Below, in pieces: positions 1 through 5,832 of a stretch of DNA of 10,000 bases (positions within the stretch are counted from its first letter, which is position 1; every line of letters begins with the position of its first letter). The stretch comes from Chloroflexota bacterium. GTDB taxonomy: Bacteria > Chloroflexota > Anaerolineae > Anaerolineales > Villigracilaceae. The notes below the pieces were generated by a model. That model was not told the origin of the DNA. It worked only from the letters and a program-made list of their open reading frames with translations, and did not search any database. The stretch lies in contig JAIWOB010000032.1 in the NCBI GenBank assembly GCA_020217065.1, forward strand, positions 1-10,000, given 5' to 3'. The position numbers and the translations under genes are program-made.

Positions 1-1619
1 CAACGCCGACCTCCACCCTGGTTCCAGTTCCTTTGGCGGGACCGCAAAACGGGACCGTCTTGAGATGGATTGACGGCAGCGCTCTAGTTTACGTCGCTCC
101 CTCTGAATTCGTCATGGGAAACGGCGGTTTTGACGCTCCCATTCGCACGGTGGCGCTGGACGGTTTTTGGATTTACCAGACCAAGGTGACCAACCGTATG
201 TACGCTCAATGCGTGGCGGTTGGCGCTTGCTCCGCCCCAGCCCTCGAACTTGGCGGGCCGGTATACAGCAACCCGCAATACGCCAATCACCCGGTCGTCG
301 GCGTCACGTGGGACCAGGCGCAGACCTATTGCGGCTGGGCGCAGGGTCAATTGCCCACTGAAGCGCAATGGGAAAAAGCCGCCAGGGGCGCCGGCGGCAA
401 CCCGTATCCGTGGGGGGTGGATAAACCCGGCTGCGACCTGCTCAATCTTGGCTATTGCATGGGGCATACTTCCGAGGTGGACGCCTTCCCAGACGGAAAG
501 AGCCCCTATGGTTTGTATGATATGGCGGGCAATGTCTTTGAATGGGTCGCCGATTGGTACGACGCGGCGTATTACACAAACGCCCCCGCCGCCAACCCCG
601 CCGGCCCCGAAAATGGAACCTATCGTTCCATTCGCGGCAGTTCTTTTGAAACCGATTTTGACCAGGTTGAATCTGCCATCCGCCATTTTGGCGCGCAAGC
701 CTATCATAACCGCGACCTCGGATTTCGCTGCGTGGTCAACGCCCCGCAGTTCTTCGCCCCTTATTGTCAAACGGCGGCTTACATCCCTTCGGGGGCGCTC
801 GTTTCCGGTGGATGCGAACTTCCGCAGACCAGAGTCGCCGGGCAATATTGCGCCGCCGGCAATAGTTACGCGACCATCGCCCTGCCCAAAGACGCAATTT
901 ACGAAGCGAGCAGCGCGCTAAAATGCGATGAGGCTGTGGTGGACGGGCAGCGTCTTCTTGTCTGCCGCGGACCCAACACAAAAGAGACCACCAACCCCTT
1001 GACGGTCTGTAACCCAACTTGCAGCAATTCGCCGCAAATCACCGGCGCCGCTCCCGCCTGCGACCCCGGCTATACCCTGGACGCCGCTTCCTCTTCTTGT
1101 AACTATTCGCCCATTTCCGCAGAGCCAGGCTTGGCGGGCTGTCCTTCCGGTTACGTCCTGACAAACGACGGCGGCGTCCAATCCTGTGTGGCTGGCAAAA
1201 ACCAAAACGGCGAATGCCCTGCCGGTTTGTATTTTGACGCCCTCGCCGGCAGATGCGCTGCGCCCACCGGCTTATCCGTCGTCCCCTATGGAATTGACAA
1301 CCCGGAATTGGCGGTTCAGTCCTATTCGGGCTGTCCCTATGGATTTTCATACAACGAAACGTTTCAATGCTGTCAGGCTGTGAGCGGCGGAACGTATCCG
1401 GGCTGCTCGCCCGGCTCCACTTTTAGCGCCGAGTTGGGCGCCTGTTCGCCGGGCGAAATTCGGCTTGCCGGCCCCGGCTGCGTCACCCTGGACGTGACCA
1501 CGCTCAAATGTATGCAGCCTGTGGATACCTGCGCTCCCATTCAAGACGAGACGCGCTGTATTCATAATCCCTTCTGCCGCTGGAATGAAAAGAACGGCAC
1601 TTGCGATATAAGAAAATAG
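1..1619 (+). CDS. FGE-sulfatase (SUMF1-like) domain protein with Cys-rich repeat tail, 5' truncated
   Basis: The frame is open to the left edge (first whole codon at 3), so the start lies outside the window; a TTG at 33 is not a convincing start. The first visible residues are a Thr/Pro-rich linker (TPTSTLVPVP), typical of the stalk between a membrane anchor or lipobox and an extracellular domain. Numbering from position 33, residues 15-236 form an FGE-sulfatase fold: VxxxxFxMGN near 20-30, LPTEAQWEKAARG near 107-119, PWG, YGLYDMAGNVFEWVADWY near 159-176, and GFRCV at 230-234. Where true formylglycine-generating enzymes have the active-site cysteines (after GGSW) this protein has GSSF and no Cys, so it is probably a non-catalytic binding or structural domain. 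Residues 245-528 are Cys-rich with repeated C-x-x-G-[YFLS] modules. Extracellular location is inferred; no function is assigned. Confidence 0.85.
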   Translation, partial: TPTSTLVPVPLAGPQNGTVLRWIDGSALVYVAPSEFVMGNGGFDAPIRTVALDGFWIYQTKVTNRMYAQCVAVGACSAPALELGGPVYSNPQYANHPVVGVTWDQAQTYCGWAQGQLPTEAQWEKAARGAGGNPYPWGVDKPGCDLLNLGYCMGHTSEVDAFPDGKSPYGLYDMAGNVFEWVADWYDAAYYTNAPAANPAGPENGTYRSIRGSSFETDFDQVESAIRHFGAQAYHNRDLGFRCVVNAPQFFAPYCQTAAYIPSGALVSGGCELPQTRVAGQYCAAGNSYATIALPKDAIYEASSALKCDEAVVDGQRLLVCRGPNTKETTNPLTVCNPTCSNSPQITGAAPACDPGYTLDAASSSCNYSPISAEPGLAGCPSGYVLTNDGGVQSCVAGKNQNGECPAGLYFDALAGRCAAPTGLSVVPYGIDNPELAVQSYSGCPYGFSYNETFQCCQAVSGGTYPGCSPGSTFSAELGACSPGEIRLAGPGCVTLDVTTLKCMQPVDTCAPIQDETRCIHNPFCRWNEKNGTCDIRK

Positions 1620-1625
1620 AGAGCC

Positions 1626-3041
1626 ATGATTTTCTCGAAAACCCCGCGTCCCGAAGTTTTGAAATCCCTCGCCGACGTAAAATACGTCCCATTCTGGCTG
1701 GACGACCCCGCGCGTCCCGCCCCAGCCTCCGCGCTGACTGAACATATCAAAGCCGACCTGACCGTCGTCGGCGCGGGGTTTACCGGCTTGTGGACGGCGC
1801 TGCTGGCAAAACAAGCCGACCCTTCGCGCGATGTGGTTTTGCTCGAAGCGGGGGAGGCGGGCTGCGGCGCGAGCGGGCGCAACGGCGGGTTTGTCTCCGC
1901 TTCGATTACGCATAACTTCGGCAACGGATTTAACCGCTGGCGCAAAGAATTGCCCAAACTCCTCGAACTGGGGCATAAAAACCTCGCCGAAATCGAAGCG
2001 ACAATCGCTCAGTTTCACATTGATTGCGATTACGTCCGGTCCGGCGAACTCAACGTCGCCCTTGAGCCGTATCAACTGGAGGGCATGAAGGAAGAGCGTG
2101 AGGAAGCCGCGCCGTATGGAGAAAACTACACCCTTTACGATGAAGGGCAGGTTCGCGCGCTGATTAACTCGCCCCTCTTTATTGGCGCGTCGTGGAATCC
2201 CGCGAACGGCATGGTCAACCCGGCGCGGCTGGCGTGGGGCTTGCGGCGGGCGTGTCTCGAAGCGGGAGTGCGCTTGTTTGAAGAGACTCGGGTTCGGGCG
2301 CTGGAAGAAGACGGCAGGGCGGTCGTTCTTAAGACCGATTATGGGCGGGTGGAATCTCAAAAGGCGGCGCTCGCCACCAACGCCTTCCCGCCTTTGCTCA
2401 AACGCCTTTCTCTCTTCATGGTCCCCGTCTATGACTATGTTTTGATGACCGAACCGCTTTCAAGAGAACAGCGGGCTGCGATTGGCTGGCAGGGACGCGA
2501 AGGATTAAGCGATTCGGCGAACCAGTTTCATTATTCTCAAATGACGGCGGACGGCAGGATTTTGTGGGGCGGATACGATGCGGTTTATTATCGAAACAAC
2601 GCCGTCGCCTCGCACTTGGAGCGCTGCCCCGAAACTTTCGCCCGCCTGGCGGAGCATTTCTTCCAAGTCTTTCCCCAATTGACGGGCTTGCGCTTTACCC
2701 ATGCCTGGGGCGGCGTCATAGACACTTGCTCGCGCTATACCGCGTTTTGGGGCAGGGCGTATGGCGGCAAGGCTGCGTATGTTCTCGGCTACACAGGGCT
2801 TGGAGTCGGGGCGGCGCGGTTTGGCGCGCAAGTGATGTTAGACCTGCTCGATGAGAAAAAGACCGAACGAACCGAATTGAGCATGGTCAAGACCAAGCCA
2901 TTCCCGTTCCCGCCCGAACCGTTCCGCGCGCCCGTCGTCAATTTCACCCGTTGGGCGATGGACCAGGCGGACCGAAACGGCGGAAAGCGCAATCTTTGGT
3001 TAAAAACGCTGGACGCGCTGGGGCTGGGCTTTGATTCTTAA
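1626..3041 (+). CDS. FAD-dependent oxidoreductase, DAO family (OrdL/PuuB-like)
   Basis: The protein has 471 residues, the usual size for D-amino-acid-oxidase-type flavoproteins. The N-terminal Rossmann motif is VVGAGFTGLWTA (G49, G51, G54) with E74 at the end of the second strand for the FAD ribose, followed by the GASGRNGG stretch (81-88) typical of the glycine/sarcosine oxidase, PuuB and OrdL group. Near the C-terminus, YVLGYTGLGVGAARFGAQ closes the FAD site. Such enzymes oxidise amines or amino acids in the cytoplasm using FAD. The substrate cannot be read from sequence; gamma-glutamylputrescine oxidase-like is the nearest family label. The ATG at 1626 is six bases after the upstream stop, with a weak purine-rich GAGAG before it, so the two genes are probably co-transcribed. 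A strong terminator follows directly. Confidence 0.88.
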   Translation: MIFSKTPRPEVLKSLADVKYVPFWLDDPARPAPASALTEHIKADLTVVGAGFTGLWTALLAKQADPSRDVVLLEAGEAGCGASGRNGGFVSASITHNFGNGFNRWRKELPKLLELGHKNLAEIEATIAQFHIDCDYVRSGELNVALEPYQLEGMKEEREEAAPYGENYTLYDEGQVRALINSPLFIGASWNPANGMVNPARLAWGLRRACLEAGVRLFEETRVRALEEDGRAVVLKTDYGRVESQKAALATNAFPPLLKRLSLFMVPVYDYVLMTEPLSREQRAAIGWQGREGLSDSANQFHYSQMTADGRILWGGYDAVYYRNNAVASHLERCPETFARLAEHFFQVFPQLTGLRFTHAWGGVIDTCSRYTAFWGRAYGGKAAYVLGYTGLGVGAARFGAQVMLDLLDEKKTERTELSMVKTKPFPFPPEPFRAPVVNFTRWAMDQADRNGGKRNLWLKTLDALGLGFDS

Positions 3042-3044
3042 CCG

Positions 3045-3082
3045 AAAAAGACCCCGGAGAGGACGCTTTCCGAGGTCTTTTT
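3045..3082. terminator. Bidirectional rho-independent terminator
   Basis: Positions 3045-3061 pair with 3066-3082 around a four-base GACG loop. The stem is 17 bp with one C·A mismatch and one G·T wobble. It begins with five A and ends with five T, so it has a U-tract when read from either side. It lies just after the FAD oxidoreductase stop (3041) and downstream of the VWA gene stop (3109) coming from the other strand, so it can end both convergent transcripts. Confidence 0.85.
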
Positions 3083-3108
3083 ACTTATCAATCGCCAATC
3101 TCCGCTTA

Positions 3109-4020
3109 TTACTTCTTACTTGGCTTCGCCATCTCATCCCTGACTGTGTTATACAAACTCTCCGCCTTCAACTCGCTCAATGAATAGCAAGGCGCTTTGA
3201 GATGGTCGGCGAGTTGCTGGGCGAGTCCCTGGTCGAAAGCGGCGTGTTCCATGTTGATGACCACCGAGCGCGTCTTCTCGTTGGCGATGAGTTCCGCAAA
3301 TTTATAACTTTCTTCCTGCGGCGGGAGCGTTCCAATGGAGACGTTGCCCGCGCCGTCGGTCAGCACGATGAGCAGGGGTTCTACGTCGGGATGGAGATGT
3401 TTTTCGTGAGTCAATACGTCGTGCGCCATGAGCAATCCCGCCGAGAGCGGCGTCTTCCCGCCAACGGGAATGTCCATCAACGCGCGCTGCGCCAGTTGAA
3501 CTGAATTGGTGGGGGAAAGCACCAGCGTGGCGCGGTCCTTTTGGAAGACAATCAGCCCGACGCGGTCGCGGCGTTGGTAGGCGTCGGTCAGCAGCGAAAG
3601 GATTGCGCCTTTCGTCGCGTTCATCCGCTCGGCAACCGCCATGGACCAAGAAGCGTCTACGAGGAAAAGCACCAGATTGGCGACCCGCTTGACGCGGATT
3701 TTCCTTTGCAGGTCGCTCTTTTTGATGGAGAACGCCAGTTTCTTGCGTTCTTCGCTGCGCTGCTTTTGAAAGGGCGCGGCGGCGCGCAGGGTGGCGTCGA
3801 AGGCGATGTCGTTAAGTTTGTCGCCTGCGGGACGCGCCTTGATGTAACGTCCATGCTTGCGCTCGGTCTTGGTCAGCGAACGCCGCCCGGCTTGCTTCCG
3901 GGTTAGTTTGTCGAGGGGGGTGTTGAGTTTGCGCGGCTGGAAGGTCTCGCCGGCTTTGACCTTTTGCCCGCCTTCCCACCAGTTCGCGTTGGAACTTGCG
4001 AACACGTCCTGCTGCGGCAT
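3109..4020 (-). CDS. chlD: VWA-domain (ChlD-type) chelatase subunit, probably the -1 frameshift extension of the AAA+ gene
   Basis: Numbering from the ATG at 4020 gives 303 residues. After a basic, proline-containing linker comes a von Willebrand A domain (about 113-300) with an intact metal-ion-dependent adhesion site: DASWS (D122, S124, S126), T190 in GGKTP, and D222 in LTDG. This is the C-terminal half of ChlD/BchD-type chelatase subunits, which works with the AAA+ ring and a large CobN/ChlH-type subunit to insert Co or Mg into the tetrapyrrole. The frame stays open upstream to 4107 through an acidic Q/P-rich linker (EDEAQEGPQQGNPEPMPQQ), the usual spacer between AAA+ and VWA halves. The ATG at 4020 has no Shine-Dalgarno at normal distance and no other ATG, GTG or TTG precedes it in frame. 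I therefore favour synthesis by frameshift from 4077, giving a 687-residue fusion. Separate translation is possible. Confidence 0.85.
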   Translation of the reverse strand: MPQQDVFASSNANWWEGGQKVKAGETFQPRKLNTPLDKLTRKQAGRRSLTKTERKHGRYIKARPAGDKLNDIAFDATLRAAAPFQKQRSEERKKLAFSIKKSDLQRKIRVKRVANLVLFLVDASWSMAVAERMNATKGAILSLLTDAYQRRDRVGLIVFQKDRATLVLSPTNSVQLAQRALMDIPVGGKTPLSAGLLMAHDVLTHEKHLHPDVEPLLIVLTDGAGNVSIGTLPPQEESYKFAELIANEKTRSVVINMEHAAFDQGLAQQLADHLKAPCYSLSELKAESLYNTVRDEMAKPSKK

Positions 4021-4070
4021 GGGTTCGGGGTTGCCCTGCTGCGGACCTTCCTGCGCCTCATCTTCGAGTT

Positions 4071-4107
4071 TTAACTTTTTTTTTCCTCGCCTTCGCCGTC
4101 TTGCTTT
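4071..4107 (-). other. Candidate -1 programmed frameshift site (A9 slippery run) in chlI/chlD
   Basis: On the minus strand nine A lie at 4084-4076. In the AAA+ frame the codons are GAA AAA AAA AGT TAA. The canonical heptamer A_AAA_AAA spans 4083-4077, and a one-base backward slip continues as AAG TTA AAA CTC into the VWA frame. The VWA frame is open from 4107 to its stop at 3109, so the frames overlap only in this 37-base window, and the A-run sits inside it. A purine-rich, Shine-Dalgarno-like stretch (GAAGGCGAGG, 4094-4085) precedes the run, as stimulatory elements do. I saw no clear downstream stem-loop. A9 could equally support transcriptional slippage. A homopolymer sequencing error is the alternative. 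Confidence 0.7.
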
Positions 4108-5171
4108 TCAGTCTCTTCGCTTTCCTCGTCGTTGGGCATGGACTGACCCGCCAGCTGCTCGATGCGTTCCTGCAACTGCTCGGTGGTCAACTCAGCCTGT
4201 TGGAAGGGCGTGCGCTTGATGCGGTGGGGCAGAGCCAGTTCGGCGGCAAGGGCAATATCATGGTCGTTGATTTTGGTGCGCCCTTCGAAGGCGGCTTCAG
4301 CGCGCGCGGCTTTGAGGATGACCAGGTCGGCGCGGTGACCGTCCACGTTGAGCGAAGCGGTCAGCGCCGCGATGGAGAGCAGGTCGCGGCTGGTGTGAGT
4401 GACCTGGTCCACGAGCTCGCGGGCTTTGGCGATGCGCTCGGAGAGCTCTTCCTCTTTGGGAATCCATAACTTGCGGAAGGCTTCCGCGTCTTTTTCGTAG
4501 GAGAGATTCCGCTCCATGATGGTGACTCGTTCCCTCGCCTCGCGGATGCCGACGATGTCCACCGAGAGGGCGAATCGGTCCAACAACTGCGGGCGCAGGT
4601 CGCCTTCTTCGGGATTCATCGTCCCGACGAGGATGAAGCGGGCGGGGTGGGCAAACGAGATGCCCTCGCGCTCAACCGTGTTCACGCCCATGGCGGCGGA
4701 ATCCAGCAGGATGTCCACCACGTGGTCGTCGAGCAGGTTTACTTCGTCAATGTAAAGCAGACCGCGATTTGCGCTAGCAAGCACGCCAGGCTCGAAATGA
4801 CGCTCGCCTTTTTGGATGGCTTTTTCGATGTCGAGCGTGCCGACCACGCGGTCTTCGGTGGCGGAGACCGGCAGGTTAATAAACGGGGTGGCGCGTTCCG
4901 TCACGGGAAGTTTTTTGTCTAAACCGCCGCGCTCTTTGCATTCAGTGCACCAGGTGGCGGGCTTGTTCGGGTCGCAGCCAAAGCGGCAGTCTTGCACGAC
5001 TTTTACGCGCGGCAGCAGCGCCGCAAGCGCGCGCGCGGCTGTGGATTTTGCCGTGCCGCGCTCGCCGCGAATTAACACGCCGCCGATGCGGGTATCAACG
5101 GCGTTCAAAATCAGAGCGCGCTTCATGCGCTCCTGTCCTACGATGGCTGTAAAGGGAAAGATGGCTGGCAT
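4071..5171 (-). CDS. chlI: AAA+ ATPase of Mg/Co chelatase (ChlI-like; N-terminal half of a ChlD fusion)
   Basis: The 366-residue protein has the full ChlI-type ATPase set: Walker A GERGTAKST (36-44), Walker B LLYIDE (D142, E143), sensor-1 N186 in GTMNPEEGDLRPQLLDRF, candidate arginine finger R199, and sensor-2 region GHRADL (R300). Insertions typical of chelatase AAA+ proteins are present. Four cysteines (C62, C66, C75, C78) form a C-x3-C-x8-C-x2-C cluster that could bind zinc or a redox centre. The last 20 residues are very acidic and end GEEKKS at a TAA just after a run of nine A. It likely hydrolyses ATP to drive metal insertion, more probably cobalt for cobalamin than magnesium, since nothing else here points to chlorophyll. 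The ATG at 5171 has GGAG seven bases upstream. No large chelatase subunit (CobN/ChlH) is in the window. Confidence 0.9.
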   Translation of the reverse strand: MPAIFPFTAIVGQERMKRALILNAVDTRIGGVLIRGERGTAKSTAARALAALLPRVKVVQDCRFGCDPNKPATWCTECKERGGLDKKLPVTERATPFINLPVSATEDRVVGTLDIEKAIQKGERHFEPGVLASANRGLLYIDEVNLLDDHVVDILLDSAAMGVNTVEREGISFAHPARFILVGTMNPEEGDLRPQLLDRFALSVDIVGIREARERVTIMERNLSYEKDAEAFRKLWIPKEEELSERIAKARELVDQVTHTSRDLLSIAALTASLNVDGHRADLVILKAARAEAAFEGRTKINDHDIALAAELALPHRIKRTPFQQAELTTEQLQERIEQLAGQSMPNDEESEETEKQDGEGEEKKS

Positions 5172-5178
5172 TTGTTTA

Positions 5179-5182
5179 CTCC
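5179..5182 (-). promoter_or_regulatory. Ribosome binding site of the chelatase AAA+ gene
   Basis: GGAG on the minus strand, seven bases before the ATG at 5171. It supports that start, which is followed by the typical MPAIFPFTAIVGQE beginning of ChlI-type proteins. Confidence 0.65.
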
Positions 5183-5190
5183 GAAAAAGA

Positions 5191-5196
5191 ATTATA
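5191..5196 (-). promoter_or_regulatory. -10 element (TATAAT) of the chelatase gene
   Basis: A perfect TATAAT on the minus strand lies 19 bases before the start codon. This predicts a short leader of about 13 bases that still contains the GGAG ribosome binding site. No good -35 hexamer is seen at 16-18 bases upstream, so the promoter is supported by the -10 only. Confidence 0.45.
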
Positions 5197-5250
5197 CCGC
5201 TAATCCGCCAGACGTTGACCGCTTCAATTCAGCGGAACGCGAGACCATAG

Positions 5251-5256
5251 TACAAT
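5251..5256 (+). promoter_or_regulatory. -10 element (TACAAT) of tag, implying a leaderless mRNA
   Basis: TACAAT ends exactly six bases before the tag ATG at 5263, so transcription would start at or next to the A of the ATG. No Shine-Dalgarno is found upstream. A TTCAGC at 5228-5233 is at the right spacing for a -35 but is weak. The same layout is seen at ruvA. Confidence 0.45.
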
Positions 5257-5262
5257 TGACGA

Positions 5263-5832
5263 ATGACCTCCTACTGCGACTACTGCAAATCTCACCCCGA
5301 AGATATATTCAATGCGACTTATCACAACACCCTCTACGGTTTCCCCATCGAAAGCGACGATGAACTCTTCGAGCGGCTGGTTCTGGAAATTAATCAGGCG
5401 GGGCTTTCGTGGATTACCATTTTGAAAAAAGCGGACAACTTCCGCAAAGCCTACAGCGGATTCAACGTCCGCAAGGTTGCGAAATACGGTGACGCCGACC
5501 GCGCCCGGCTGCTCGCCGACGCCGGAATCATCCGCAACCGCTTGAAGGTGAACGCGGCAATCGTCAACGCGCAGAAGATTCTCGAATTGCAAAAGGAATT
5601 CGGCTCGTTCAAAGCCTGGCTCGACGCCCATCACCCGCTGACCAAAGACGAGTGGACGAAACTTTTCAAAAAAACTTTCATTTTCACAGGCGGCGAAATT
5701 GTCAATGAGTTCCTCATGTCTACGGGATATTTGCCCGGCGCGCATACGCCCGATTGTCCCGTCTATAAAAAGGTCGCCGCCAAACGCCCCGCGTGGATGA
5801 AATCGCAAATCAAAAATCGTAAATTCCAATGA
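5263..5832 (+). CDS. tag: DNA-3-methyladenine glycosylase I
   Basis: The 189-residue protein matches Tag in length and layout. Tag removes 3-methyladenine from alkylated DNA, the first step of base excision repair in the cytoplasm. The core QAGLSWITILKK (45-56) is nearly identical to the E. coli block and carries W50; E42 corresponds to the E. coli catalytic-pocket Glu38. The structural zinc site is recognisable: C8, H21, H161 and C165, the last two in GAHTPDC with the same four-residue spacing as H175/C179 of E. coli. One departure is HNTLYG (21-26) where E. coli has HDNEWG, replacing the pocket tryptophan by Y25. The gene is divergent from the chelatase gene and its stop overlaps the next start as ATGA. 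Confidence 0.93.
   Translation: MTSYCDYCKSHPEDIFNATYHNTLYGFPIESDDELFERLVLEINQAGLSWITILKKADNFRKAYSGFNVRKVAKYGDADRARLLADAGIIRNRLKVNAAIVNAQKILELQKEFGSFKAWLDAHHPLTKDEWTKLFKKTFIFTGGEIVNEFLMSTGYLPGAHTPDCPVYKKVAAKRPAWMKSQIKNRKFQ

Noticed and set aside
84..845. 253-residue minus-strand ORF opposite the FGE-like domain
   Set aside because: No family motifs; the plus-strand frame carries clear FGE-sulfatase signatures over the same bases.
1347..2360. 337-residue minus-strand ORF opposite the 3' end of the FGE-like gene and the FAD oxidoreductase
   Set aside because: It lies opposite two well-supported genes, shows no recognisable family motif, and is explained by high-GC codon bias keeping the antisense frame open.
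3996..4469. Plus-strand ORF of 157 residues with a hydrophobic stretch across the chlI/chlD junction
   Set aside because: The hydrophobic run is the antisense of the Lys/Glu-rich linker and A-run (FFF, LLF from poly-T), not a real membrane segment.
5215..5220. TTGACC as a -35 box for tag
   Set aside because: It is 30 bases from the TACAAT -10, too far, and no -10 lies at 16-18 bases from it.
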